Positions 45,236-57,540 of a DNA stretch of 64,000 bases are shown piece by piece. The stretch's first letter is position 1. Each line of letters starts with the position of its first letter. The notes beneath the pieces were generated by a model. That model worked only from the letters and a program-made list of their open reading frames with translations, had not been told where the DNA came from and did not search any database. The translations under genes and the position numbers were made by a program. The stretch comes from Cristatella mucedo (taxonomy: Eukaryota > Bryozoa > Phylactolaemata > Cristatellidae), in assembly GCA_009760855.2 (NCBI GenBank), contig WPIO01000059.1:1920001-1984000 (forward strand), read 5' to 3'.

Positions 45236-46858
45236 TCAGTAAGTTATGACAATAGTCGAATGTTAGGCAGAGATATTTAAAAAAAAACTTTTACTTTAGT
45301 AAAACCTTTTAATTTTTAGGTATGTTGGTTCCATTTTACTTTCACCTAAGAAATATTTTGAATAGCTAATTTTTGCAAAGCGTTGCTTTAATTTATGAGT
45401 CGTCGAAACCTCGAATTGCATTCCGAAGCAACGATCTTTTAAAAGGTATCCTTAATAATCAATCGGCTGTCGTATTTTCTCAGTTGAAATCTTCACTTCG
45501 GATTTAGGGTATGGATTCTCTTTGAAACCGGCCATTATCGGAGACTGCTTTGATCCCTGCGAGTAGCGGTGTTGTAAGAATAAGTCAATAGGTGGGATTT
45601 TAAGGCTTAGGGCTTCAGCTGTATTGGTCTTGCATCTGTTGGCACAGATGCATAGTTGCCAACCCTCTGCTTTTCCAAGTGTCGGGTCGTGGGGACCGCG
45701 ACATCATCCCGATTATGAACACGGCGAGGCATTTCGTGAGTAAATTTGCAACAGTCTTTCATGTGTGCTGAAATCGAGACCTTTGATTAAGGATGCTCCT
45801 TTAGAAATGACTGATGGATCATAGACAGTCATTCCTTCGCCGACCGTTGATGGTACTTTTCTAGAGTCTCAATAGATGCAACCGCAGAAATGTTTGCTTG
45901 TTCACTGCAAAAGTAAAAAGGAATGAAAAAGTAAGATGGCTTAGGTCAATTTGGAGATCTGGCCACGAACCTTAAGTTTTTTTGGAGTTTCAGATGGGGA
46001 CTCGTTTTATTACATCACTTGACATTACAGCCGCTTCAGGCGAATTGCGTCTGCTACGCCCTGTGAGCATGAGCAGGGCGTCCAATGCTCCTACGATTGA
46101 ATGCATCGAGGTGTCAAGGTCACGATGCATTTCTTGAGCGTCAATAAAAGTGGGTTGTATCCTAACACAAAATTGCAGAATCGTTTTGGTTTTTAATTAG
46201 GCTGTCTAGAATTAGGCAACGAGAATGTTGCTAGCTACTGCGTCTCGTGCTGTCGTACCCTCATCATGCTTGCACTAATACTATACTATTGCTATTACAT
46301 CGCTATCAATAATGTAACTAATAATGATAATAATTTGCTAGTTACTTACAAAGGCCATGTTAAGCGTTATTCACTTTCCATTTACTCGGTCTGTTAGGCA
46401 CGAACCAAAATCCTACAGATTTTCTCTGTTCGTATCTACGTATTCGTACTCACGGATGCATTTACATCACTATGCACTATTACTATACTATTGCTATAGC
46501 TAGTTATATACTAATCGCTACGTCAAGTGCTAATCACTTTCAATTGGCTATTTGCTTCTCATTTTCTCGGTGTGTTGAGCACCAGCCGCTATTCCGCCTA
46601 TTGTCTGTACATAATTTCGTAAGCAGATAGCTAGCAGGTACTGTTGATGCATGCAAGCAGCAAGTTTGATGTTATGAGCAAGCGAAATCCCACGACGAAG
46701 AGCATCTTGTAAAATGATTCCACTCCACTTAGTAAAATTAAGTAGGTCTGCCATTGCATTTTCCTTTTCCATTTTTTGATATTAAAGTCTGCCTCTTTGC
46801 ATAACCTCTGGATCTGCTCTGATAGCTTTATTTTTGTGGTACCTTCTTTAGGTTAGCC

Positions 46859-47890
46859 ATGGCCCACGAAGGAGTCGTTACCCGAGTTGTCACATGTAAG
46901 GATAATTCTGTACGTGGTAATGCTGCAGGTAAGCTCACATTTTCTTAAAACACATTACGTTGAGCCGTGATGGCACACTAGGTAAGGCGGTTACTTTCAC
47001 GACCTCGGTCCCGAGGTCGTGGGTTCGATTCCTCCTGCGGGCGATCCTTTATTGCTGCTGCAATAGGTGGTGATAGCCGTAAAGACTCTTCTGTCGCTAT
47101 ACAAAAAGCTGTTTAATCAGCTAGGACAATTTCTTTTACTTATTACCATGTAACCACTTATTGTTGCTGAGTCACCTGTTTGCATGCTGCACGATTCTAA
47201 ATAATGCTGTCAAGGTTGTTGATGTATATGCCTACCATGAGTGACACAAAGCTGTAATTCGTTAGTGACCTCTTCACTGAATTTACAGCATTCAAACTCT
47301 TACTGAGTCTACCGTCTCTTCCACTCTTTTTGCTGTTGCGTTGTTGCGTCGTAAGATCACGTCCTCTGACTCATGGAAAAGCGGGGGCTGCAGCTTAGCT
47401 GCCGGTTTTGGGGCAGTGATTGAGTTCAGCTGAGCAGAGCTTTCAGCTTCACCGTTTTCATGGCTTGTTCCCCACCGTTGGTTGAATGCTTTTCACTGGC
47501 AACCACCAGGGTTAACCTCTGTATTGGCGCAGTTTTCACTCACTGAGTAATAAATCGTTGCCGTATTTCAGATGGTCTGTTCAAATGCATCACATTATTG
47601 CTACTAATTCCGCTACCCTAATCTCTCGATTTCAGGTGATATTACACAGCCAATCGTCTCTACAAAGCTCCTGTGCGCTAGTACGTCTCTCAATCGTCTC
47701 TTGGTCAAAGCCCGAAAAGTAGGCGATGGCAAATTCATTATTTACCACGCAGAAAAGGCTTGTAGCTAGTACTGTTTGTTGGTGAGCCCATTTGTTGATG
47801 GATATATACACAGTCAGGTTTTGTGTATTTACACCCTCATCTTTAGGGAGAGCAAGACAGAGTGAAAGAGAGCGTGAGAGAGAGAGAACT

Positions 47891-47972
<82 letters not shown>

Positions 47973-50900
47973 CAACCCCCGTGACCAAAAGATTTTTTTA
48001 ATTTACTAAAACGAAAAAGCATAATAAAAAGTGATCGGATATCAATATGTAAACAATAGTGATTCTGGTAATTTCTCTAAGATCGGCATTAGCACTAATG
48101 CCATATTAATCGCTATGCTACTAGTGATCCAACATGTTAGTAGAAGCTTAAAATCGAAGGATACGAAAGTGCTTGAGCACTTTGTCTATCAGCATACGAA
48201 CTAAGAAGTTGAATATGCTACTTGTTTGGTTTTGCTAGTAAATTTGTGTGCTGTCCATTTTCTGCATCTCCAGCCCCGGAGTAATTTGCAGCAACACATC
48301 CGTAAAACATTACTCGTGCATTTAATCTAATGGCAACTGTAAGAAGAGATGAACGGCAGTTGGAGCTGCGTTAAGTAGCTGTCGATGCCCGATGGTTCAG
48401 AATGCTGCCAGTTTCAGTTATCAGTGCCTTAGTTACCAGAGGCTACTAGGTAGTAATGCTATGCTATAAATGTATTTTGACGTGCTCAGCCGTTGTGGTG
48501 GAAGTGAATCACTTTTAGAAGCTAGCTGCCTGTCCTGATGACTTTAACTGAAGGCTCGTATGAAGATTTTTCTTATCGCTCGTGTTTGACTTTCTTCTAC
48601 AATAGTAGCCGGCAGAGGGGCTTGCGATTGAGGCAACGAGGTATAGCAAAGAGATATATCGTATCATATCGTGTCCCGTGGCTGTCTATATCTCTCCTGT
48701 CAAAAGAAACAAGTATAGCGAGCAACTTAAGCAGAGAGTAAAAAACTGAAATACATGCAAGCTGATTCAATAGCCTATTTTGTATAGAGACAAAAGAGCA
48801 TTTATAATAATAATAAAAATGCACTTGATAAAGCGCCCTCAGAGAACTCAATCTCTCCTCGGGCGCCCCACATTTGCTGCAAAGGGAAATGCAATCGAAT
48901 GGTGAGTAATATCATGTTTGATAAGCAACATGAATAACATGGTTAGGGGTTATGGCTATAGCCACCGCTTGCTACGGCGATAAAGATTCGACCACCACGG
49001 AATTTGAACCCACGACCTCTAGAACAAGGTCGGGAAAAGCAATAGCCTTACCTAGTGTGCCATCAAGGCTCCCTAAAATGAGTTTCGTAATACTATTTTT
49101 GTGTTTGAATGGAAAATTGTAAATGTATTTATGATGCTCAACTGTTTGATAAATTGCTATTGCTCTACGAGTAGTAGCCTCAAGGCTGCAACTTTTATAA
49201 GCCTCAAGGGCCTAAAGGTTTGAGCTTCTGTGAGTGCTTGCATGCTATGGCCGAATGAAGCCCTACTGCTTCAATCGAGCTGTAGTGCTTAAATGGAGGT
49301 GTAGTACAGCATCGTGTAACTGAAGCTCGCTAATGGGGAAATATAACTGCTCTTTGACGCTGCTGAAGCCATCTGCCGGGCTGTAGCACATCCAGTAAGC
49401 GTCCGAATGCATGTGTGGCTTGCAATGCTTACGTGGACCCGATACAGTAAGTTGGAAAATGCAGACCAAGTAAAAATGGCATGGCTATCAAGGTGAGAGC
49501 ATAATACATTCAAAAGGGTCACAGGAAGTCGCTATAGTTGTGTATTTAGAGAGCAGTCACTTTAAAGATAAATCACATTACGAAAAGTCCCGAAATGCGG
49601 CCATGCATTGGCTATGTTGATTACTAAGGACTAGGCAAATTAGAAAAGCTATCCCATTCACCTTGCTTAGCTGTTGTGACTTAAATCAGCACTAAGAGGT
49701 TGGTGCAGACATATTTTTCAAAGCCTAAATGCAAGACCATAAATCTTGCAATAGTGTAGTAAAGCAAAGAAAAGTCGCATCGCATATTATTATATAAGCA
49801 AGATTTGGGATAACCTAGTAAATTGATATGCCAAATGGAGTACCGTAATGCATACATAACATGGATTAAAAAATGAGACTAATAAAAGTATAAATAAATG
49901 AAGCACATGTATGCAAAATAACCATCATTTAAACAATTTGCCTAATGTAGGTAAAATTTTATACAGCAAATGGTATGCTAACACAATGTAAAATAATTAT
50001 AATATTTCAAAAAATTCAAATCACTTCTAATTAGTTGTTTTCATCAGTCGCGTTTTTACAATCAGTAGTAGCAATGTGTCAATGTTTGTTTCACTTTGTG
50101 ACAGCTGCTGTGCCGCAGGTTAAGATCTCAGTAGTACAGTCGTGCAACGAAAAGGAGCACAACATTTTAATGCATAAAAAAAGTAAAAGTCAATCTTGCA
50201 AAAGGGCCTGCAAACGTTGCAATGCAAGAGTCGTTCGTCTCATGCCGCTCTTTGCCGCATATTGACTCAACGCAGCATCTTTATTATGACAGGCGAGCAG
50301 CCAGGGCTGCACTTCGGCCCTGCCTCCAGCAGCTTCAAGCTGCACGCATCGCACTCTGATTTGTCTGTCACCCCAGAAGGGAATCTGCTACTGGTCAGCT
50401 GGCTGTGCGGCCTGAAAGAATATAGCCAGAGCGGCAGTGAGCTGAGCACCTGGAGACCTGTGCGGCTAAGCAAAGAATCGAACGAGCATGTCATTTCAGT
50501 AGTATCTCTTCAGGATGGCCGAGCTGCTGTAGGCTTGGCCTTCTCACGGATCGTTCTGCTGCTTAGACGCAGCCCTGCTGCTGCTGCTCCAGGTGACCAC
50601 GGGACGTGGGTAGAGGACATGTGTCTCAATGTGCAGTCACCTGTCTGCAATCTGTCCTCGTTCGGCGACATTCTCGCTATGACCAGTATGCCTATGTGCC
50701 CTTTGCTGAGCCTATTTGAACTGAATTGTGGACCGCTGAGGCTGCTGCAGCTGAGCACGGGGCAGCTGCTGCTGCACAGCAGAGAGTACGAACATAGCGT
50801 ACACTGCATGGCTCTCACTGCTGCTTCTGTCGTCACTGCGAGCTGGGGCAAGGTGAAGCTGGAAGACGGCAGAGAGCTGAGCGTGGTGGACAGCTGCAGC

Positions 50901-51221
50901 CACCGAGGCGAGAGGCAGTGGAGACATGAGCTGAGCTGCAGGGAGATAGTGCAGGGCCTCTGTGCTGCAGCAGGTCTCGTCTATGTGGCCGCGATTCAGA
51001 TGCAGCTGGACCGGAGCACGAGCTGTGTGCGGGCGCTCAGTGCCGATACTGGGGAGCTGCTACAGCAAGTCCTCTCGTCCAGCAGACTCCCAGGGATGGG
51101 GATACTGTCGACTCAGTGCCTGTCACTGGGTGGAGGACAGAGGGCTGTGCTAGCTGTGCTGAGCTGTGACGAAACAGGCGAGCATTCCGTGCTTGTGTAC
51201 CCTGCTGCAGCTGTGAGCTAA
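46859..51221 (+). CDS. Beta-propeller-like protein, family member 2, two coding exons
   Basis: Coding exon 1 is 46,859-46,928: ATG, 23 codons plus one base, with acceptor CTTCTTTAG at 46,851 and donor G|GTAAGC. Coding exon 2 is 50,293-51,221: acceptor TTATTATGACAG, joined in phase 1, giving about 332 residues. Exon 2 reads EQPGLHFGPASSSF, SVTPEGNLLLVSWLCGLKEY, GSELSTWRP, VISVVSLQDGRAAVGL, LSSFGDILAM, VTASWGKVKLEDGRELSVVD and a C-terminal HSVLVYPAAAVS. Repeated short beta-strand blocks suggest a propeller of WD40/NHL type, but blade number is unclear. A methionine inside the acceptor would give a 341-residue exon 2-only ORF; I prefer the spliced model because member 3 has the same exon pair. 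AATAAA lies at 51,313. Function unknown. Confidence 0.78.
46955..47135 (+). mobile_element. SINE with tRNA-like head
   Basis: Box A-like TGGCACACTAGG and exact box B GGTTCGATTCC, then a body with GGTGATAGCCGTAAAGACTC. The flanking bases cannot form an acceptor stem, so this is not a tRNA gene. Lies in the large intron of gene 2. Confidence 0.7.
47866..47970. repeat. (GA)n microsatellite
   Basis: A GA array with minor interruptions inside the large intron of gene 2. Confidence 0.95.
48803..48953 (-). mobile_element. LINE family 1, short 3' copy
   Basis: An AATAATAAT tail, the hairpin with a decayed second arm (CTCCTCGGGCGCCCC), and the 3' UTR to GGTTAGGGG. Directly abuts a SINE. Confidence 0.8.
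48954..49080 (-). mobile_element. SINE with tRNA-like head
   Basis: The minus strand has TGGCACACTAGGTAAGGC and box B GTGGGTTCAAATTCC, then CGGTGGCTATAGCC. Same head as the SINE at 46,955. Confidence 0.65.
49200..50280 (+). repeat. Duplicated intron block, copy 2
   Basis: The 3' part of the large intron of gene 2, similar to 31,530-32,450 and 62,690-63,640. Confirms that the gene copies arose by duplication of genomic DNA, not by retroposition. Confidence 0.7.
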
Positions 51222-51319
51222 GAACTGGAGCCATCTGCTGCTGCTGCTCACGGATACCACTGCATGCTACTTCGACAAAAGCATGTGCCTGTACACGCAC
51301 TTGTTAACCAACAATAAAT

Positions 51320-52420
51320 AATCGGTGATTCGAGAATCCCCTTGGATTCCACGAGCTGCGTTAGGACTATTGTCTGCTTGTCTCTGATGTTAACGAGCAG
51401 CTGTAGTTTGTCAGAGTAGCTGCAGTGGCACAGAGCTGCATGCTCTCGTAGACGTTTTTACGTCCGAACGGAAGCTGCCCCTGCGTCACTCAAAGCCTGA
51501 GAGATAGCAGCTAGGTAGCTATCTGGCCACACTTCTTTTCCAGCCGTTATCGGTTGTGCATTGCCTTCATGAGAAAAAGCTGTCAAGGGTCTGGCATTAC
51601 TAAGTCGAGTTAATCTAAAACTAGAACACGAATTTGTGTAGGCAGAGCGATGCTGAACTGTGCCGGGCGCAGTCCAAAGTGTCGTCTGAAGCTAAGCCGA
51701 GGCGAGAACAGCTAGCAGCCAATCAGCTTGCTGGTAACTCTTTCTCGGTTTTCGGTTGCTTGAGACCTATAAAGATAGCAGTTTCGAATAAGGACAGTAG
51801 TCTTAGGAAAGGCGAAGCTTAATCTAGCGCATAGAAGGTCAAGTAAGTAAGGCGAAACATCGTTGAGCAGAGCTAAGCTAAAGAGGGCCTCGCTAAAATA
51901 AGATAAGGCAGACAGGGCAAAGTAGCAGCGAGTGGGCGAGGCTACGAATGTTTGGGCGTTGCGAAGCTCACACGTGCGTAAAGTGGCAGAGAGCGAAGGG
52001 ATGACGCACAGAGCGAAGCTACAGCTCGGCCGCAGGCAGTTTAGGCAGGCATTTCTAAAGCTAAACCTAACAATCTGACTCTTGTTTTTGGAGTGAGCTA
52101 AGCGAAATCTTGCTAAACCAGACGGCGTTTATGCTGTTAAGACAAAACTAAGGCAGGCCAAGCTGACCCTTTTCAAGAGCAGCGTAGTAACGCTGACCGG
52201 TCAAAGCCTCTGCAGGCGGGTTAAATCTACACCGAGTGAAGCAAGGCCTTTTGGGATGACCGAATGTAAAGCGGGTCGGGTCAGGCAAAGCTTAGAGGAG
52301 TTTCGGTCGGCTGAGCGCTCAGCAGGAGCGACGGCGTGCGAGCTCTCTCGCTCGGCTCGCACGCCGGGAACAAACGAACCAAGCAAACCTCGCCGCAAGA
52401 ATCGGTCTCGTGTGGGGGTC
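51320..52420. other. Intergenic, nothing recognised
   Basis: Downstream of gene 2. Rich in short AAGCTAAG/CGAAGC-type words but without a clear tandem unit. The ORF at 52,201-52,537 has no family features. Confidence 0.4.
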
Positions 52421-53585
52421 ATGTTTGACACACGAGACGGGTCACTTGTGGAGTCACTCAAGCGTTCTTACCCGATCTCTTGCTGGTCTCCATTTATATT
52501 CAATCTGTTGGAAAAGGGATTAAGGCCCATGGAATAGGATATCACTTTATGCTGACGATACTCAGTTGTATTTGTCATTCCAACCATTGGAGTTTGCTGC
52601 AGCAACTGATAAACTGAATACTTGCCTTGCCGACGTTAGATCCTGGATGTCGGCCAACTTCCTGAAACTAAATGACGATAAAACCCTGATTGCTGCTCAC
52701 AGGACACCCTAAGTATGTGGCTGTATTTAAAGGCTTTGCTCTTCTAATAGATGATGCTTGCGTGCGACCATCACCACGTGTGGAAAAATTTAGGTGTCTT
52801 TTTCGACAGCAGCCTAAATTTTAAAAGCTTCATTCTGAAGCCTTCTTATACAGCTTGCCAAGACGTCCAATCCCTACCTAAGATTAGGAGCTGTCTTGCA
52901 TAGTGGCTTTCAAAAAAATTAACTAGCTCCTTAGTTCTGTCTCGGCTTGATTATTTTGATTCCCTTTTGGCTGGGCTACCAAAGAAAGCAACTAGGCAAC
53001 TGCAGCTGACAATGAATATGGCTGCAAGACTAGTCTTCAAGTCCCAGAGGTTTGACCACGTGTATCCTTTGCTAAAAGAGCTAGCATGACTGCCGGTTCA
53101 TCAACGGATACAGAGAAAAGTTCTTACGCTGACCCACAAAGCCGGCCACGGCTTAGTTCCTCCATACCTAGCTGAAGAGTTGCATCATTTTTAGCCTCTT
53201 CGTGCCGTCAGGTCTTGTGTGGAACAATAAATTAGCTGTTCCATTACACCGCTTTAAGACCGTTGGCGACAGAAACTTTTGCTCTGCAGGTCCAAGACTG
53301 TGGAAATCGCTTCCACAATTCTTATGCAATTACAGCTACTCTCCTGCTGCTGACTATGGCTTATACTTTTCAGCGGTCCTGAGCTGCTACTTTCATGCTA
53401 CTCACTACCTCAACTGCTCTCCTGACTCTGCTATGGTTCCACTTTCTCTTTGTTGCGTGAGACGAAGTCTGACCAGCTTTTCTGAACATTATGTTGCCTA
53501 GGGCACGACAATCGCACATCACTGACCTCACTTCGTTTGGTTGTCTCGTGCTCAGTCGCGTCTCTGTCTCCATAAAGTTAAAAAT
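52420..53585 (+). mobile_element. LINE family 2, RT C-terminal half
   Basis: Segments with YADDTQLYLSFQ-type sequence split by frameshift (52,545-52,580), a LNDDKT-like block, RKATRQLQ-like and RLVFKS-like stretches, then an open frame with VPLHRFKTVGDRNFCSAGPR and LWKSLPQFL. The 3' end after 53,450 diverges from other copies. 5'-truncated. Confidence 0.75.
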
Positions 53586-53589
53586 CGGG

Positions 53590-55148
53590 CTATTGTGATC
53601 AGTCTTGTCTATTTAAGTTAAAATTTTGATATTTATGCTAGAATTTTAATTTAACCTCAATTTGTTATAATGTATTAATGAGTAATATATAACTTTTAAT
53701 GTATTACTTGTATCAAAGATCTTTTAATATATTACTTTATGTCATATCCCTTTCTTATTTTATTATTAAATATTAATACGTGCTTATTATATCAAACTCG
53801 AAACACAATTACTTCTTATCTTTTAACAAGTTCATATAAAGTGGATTGCAGATTGGCATATCAAGTTTAAGAACAGTCGGAATCCTGATATTTCCACCAG
53901 CTATAAAATCAAGTGGAGCTTCTTCACAGTTTAATCCAGAAACACCAATTTCAAACTCAAAATAATAACATTCACCTCATCCTAAAACATGTACAGCCAG
54001 TAAACCCTGAGCATTATATTGCTCAGGTATAACAGCTTTAACAATATTCCTACCCCACTGACTCTTTATCTTGACTAAAGTATTTCCAACCATTATACCA
54101 TTTGGAGAGTACCTATAAGCATGGTCTCTATTAGAACCTTCATTATTGCTTTTAAGATTTATACAAAGTTTCACTTCTCAAAGCTTAGCACCAAAAGGTT
54201 AAAGACTTTGCCAAATAGCATTCTGGGAAACTTTAACCCATTGTTATTAGCTACATACTTTTTTTTATTTAAGTATTCCCATTTTCAACATAACCTTCAC
54301 TTTTATCTCCGTATATAATATCATGACCGAGCACTGAATAAACTTCTGATCCACCAACGTTCAAGGTCATATATTTATTTTTCTCCCATTCTTCTGAACC
54401 TTGTACAAGTCAAATTTTTCCATTTATATTCAGATTGAAATTTTAATTATTATCAATATTATCCACGATCGTTTCATACATGTAAAATACGATCCATTGC
54501 CATTAGAAGTCAGTTAAGCTGTGTTATCAAAAATAGTTAAGTAATGTACAATAATTGATGTCGCCGGAACAGCATGAATGGCAACAGGAAGAGCAGTAGC
54601 AGTGGCAGCAGCAGCCGCCTGTGAAATAATCTGATTGAACTCGATGCTTAGATCAAATCTTGCTGTATTCCTTAAAGTTAGGACGCTGTATTGAAGGTCG
54701 ATTACATGAATTAAATGTAAACTTCATTCTGGCTAAGTAACACTTACAGGCTCTGTTATTTCCTTAAGACTAAGATATTGTTTCCTGAATTGGGTGAAGT
54801 CTACATACTCCGTCGAGAATTTTCCATTTCTTTGGATAACTACTTCTAGCTAAAGAAGAATATTGGACATGACCGTTTGCAAGTACAACAACATTCTTAA
54901 TATTCACAGTGATTACACGTAAAAGGATTGCCAATATAGTCATTGTATTTGTTATGATTTTGCCCAGCTACAATTAACCGCCGAGCTTTGTCAAAGTATT
55001 CTGAACTGATATACTATACTGATATAGTATACTTCAATCCTTGATTAGTCAAAGCCATGTTCAGAGCCATATTTTCATAAAATCTGACTCTAGAGTTTAG
55101 TTTAAGTTTCTTTCCTCTTTCACCAGAGATTTCTGCAAAACGGTTTTA
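53590..55148 (-). pseudogene. Second AT-rich island, virus-like gene remnant
   Basis: AT-rich and antisense. Protein-like segments in order from the right: RFAEISGERGKKLKLNSRVR, ENMALNMALTNQGLKY, YFDKARRLIVAGQN, YVDFTQFRKQYLSLKEIT, LRNTARFDLSIEFNQIISQ, MTLNVGGSEVYSVLGHDIIY, MVGNTLVKIKSQWGRNIVKA and APLDFIAGGNIRIPTVLKLD. They lie in changing frames with in-frame TGA, TAG and TAA. A structural (capsid-like) protein is possible but I do not recognise a specific family. Composition and stop pattern match the 11-20 kb island. A LINE inserted at its right edge. Confidence 0.5.
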
Positions 55149-55149
55149 A

Positions 55150-56272
55150 TAATAAAAGTGATAATGCACTTGATAAAGCGCCCTCAGAGAACTCAATCTC
55201 TTTCTAGGCGCTTTAGATTTGCTGCATAGGGAAACTCCGGTTGAATGGTAAGTAATATAATGCTTGATGAACAACATGACTAACGTGGTTAAGGGTGACA
55301 TGCACAGGGTAAGCATGCAAATTTGGTAAGTGGCAGCATGCAGAGTGTCAGCACGCTTAACCACAAGAAGGATGAATCACGGTGATCCACTAAATGCTCT
55401 CCCAAATAGGTGTTTTTAAGTTCTTTTTAAATGCGGCCAAGTCAGGGCATGTTCTGATGCAAGTCGGAAGGGAGTTCCAGGCTTTGCGAGCATACGAACT
55501 AAAGGTACGGTCTCCAAAGGATTTGAGGTTTGTACGAGGTAATGGTAAACTGTTGGATTCCGAAAAGCGGGTGGTACGATGCTTGGCCTGATGGGGGAGT
55601 AGATCTGAGAGATAGGCTGGAGCTAAAGAATGAAGTGACGTACAAGTGAGCGACAAAACCTTGAAGTCAATCCGTTGCTTGACTGGTAGTCAGTGCAGGT
55701 CAGCAAGAAGTGGTGTGATTTGGCAACTGCGACGCTGACGACAGACAAGCCTAGCTTCGGAGTTTTGCGCCAGCTGTAATAGCATGATTGCACATGCCGG
55801 TAGGCCAGCAAGCAGTGAATTACAGAATCAAGAGGGGATGTCACGAATGTATGGAAAAACTTAGACATGGTATCCTTATCTAAACAAGCCCGATTTTAAC
55901 AATGTCATGTAGCTAAAAGTAGGCAGACTTGACTGTGGATCTGATGTGGCCGTCTAACGAGAGGTCACTTTGGAATATGACACCTAGATTTCGAGCTGAT
56001 TCAACAGGAGATATGCTGGCAGAGCCAATTTTGAGCGTCAGCCTCTCCTATTTCTGGATCACACTGGGTTTGCCTATAACTAATATGTTAGTTTTATCAT
56101 CGTTTAGTTTTAGAAATTTTGCGGTCATCCATGTGTGGATGTCATCAATACATGCGGCAAGTGAGTTGAGAGAATTCGAGGTACTCGAAGGCTGGGAGGA
56201 ATCAAAGCAAAGGTACCACTGAGTGTCATCCGCATAGAAGTGAAAGCCTAGATTGTGCTTGGCAATCACATC

Positions 56273-56371
<99 letters not shown>

Positions 56372-56760
56372 AAACCGTGAAAATAACCGGATCTAGCCCA
56401 GAGCCCTGAGGTACCCCATGTTTCAGAGGTACCTCAGATGATCTTTGTCCATTCACGTCAATACTCTGGAGTCTCACACTGAGATCGGACCTGAACCACT
56501 GCAGAGCAGTGCCAGTGATGCCCAGGCGAGATGAGAGGAGCTCTAGAAGAACTTTGTCATCGATAGAATCAAAAGCTGCCGAAAAATCGAGCAAAACAAG
56601 CAGACACTCTACCTATATCTGCATTTCTAAGTAGGTCGTTGTGCACCCTAAGCAATGCTGACTCTGTGGAGTTATTAGCTCTAAAGGCAGACTGGAACTT
56701 ACTAGCATGGATGGAAGTTTCAATATGTGAGTTCAGCTGGTTCATAATGGTTTATCAAGA
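55150..56760 (-). mobile_element. LINE family 1 with RT, split by a GA microsatellite
   Basis: The minus strand has LLDFSAAFDSIDDKVLLELL-type sequence, the PLKHGVPQGS motif, then a (CT)n array, then GFHFYADDTQWYLCF, LNDDKTNILVIGK, the C-terminal domain with SFGDRTFSSYARKAWNSLP, the 3' UTR and the tail. YADD is intact. The microsatellite lies between the PQG and YADD motifs and breaks the ORF. Confidence 0.85.
56278..56369. repeat. (GA)n microsatellite inside LINE RT
   Basis: A pure GA array on the plus strand, CT on the coding strand of the LINE, located where other copies read CTCTTCCTCTTTC. Confidence 0.95.
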
Positions 56761-56929
56761 GATTAGGTTTTAATTTATTAATGGAACATACGGGATCATA
56801 GTTTCGTCAGTTGAAGTTTAATAGTGGTGGGTCACTCCTGGACAGCAGCGGACGGTGGGAAACAGGACGGGTGGAAGAACGGCTATGTGGTGTAGTGCTG
56901 CAAGCGTTGACGTAAAATACACGAGTGTT

Positions 56930-57540
56930 TGTGTACCGGCGCATGTTTCTTGTCAGAGCTTCAACTTACAGTTTGCAAGTCGGGGAGTTCTGACCCTGTG
57001 TCTCTGTATGGAAAGAGCTTAGATTGCAGCCAATCGATCAACGGATGGAGTAGAGTTCTCAGGCTGACCGACACATCTCGCCACGGCTTAGCTCGTCACA
57101 TCGAGCGTAATTGCTGCACCTGCTTATGCCTTCACGTGCTTTCAGTTCATGTACAGATTGTAAATTACCTGGTTCGTTCCGCCTCCGAAAGGGTGTTGGC
57201 GACAGTTCAAAAACTGAAATAGCTTAGGCCACATAAGCTTTTGCTCAGCAGAAACTAGACTTTCGAACTTCTACAATCATTACTAATCTTCATCCACTCT
57301 CCTGCTGCAGACTGTGGTGCATCCTTTTCAGCGGTCCTGAGGTGCTATTTCCATGCTACTCACTACCTCAACCGCTCTGATGACTCATCTATGTTTCTAA
57401 CTTTCCTTGGTTGCTTGAACTACGGTCTATTTACTGCAGAATGCATACCGAAAAACTCCGCTCAGGCGTTTAGTGAGCAACTCAAAACTCTCCTGTGTGA
57501 AATCGCCTTCGTAGCTTAATGGAATCACAGATTTAAAATC
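56930..57540 (+). mobile_element. LINE family 2, 3' end (unit D)
   Basis: CTCGCCACGGCTTAGCTCGT through the decayed C-terminus and 3' UTR, in the same relative position as in units B and C. Confidence 0.65.

Noticed and set aside
46970..47050. tRNA gene
   Set aside because: Box B is exact and box A acceptable, but there is no acceptor-stem pairing and the sequence continues into a dispersed SINE body.
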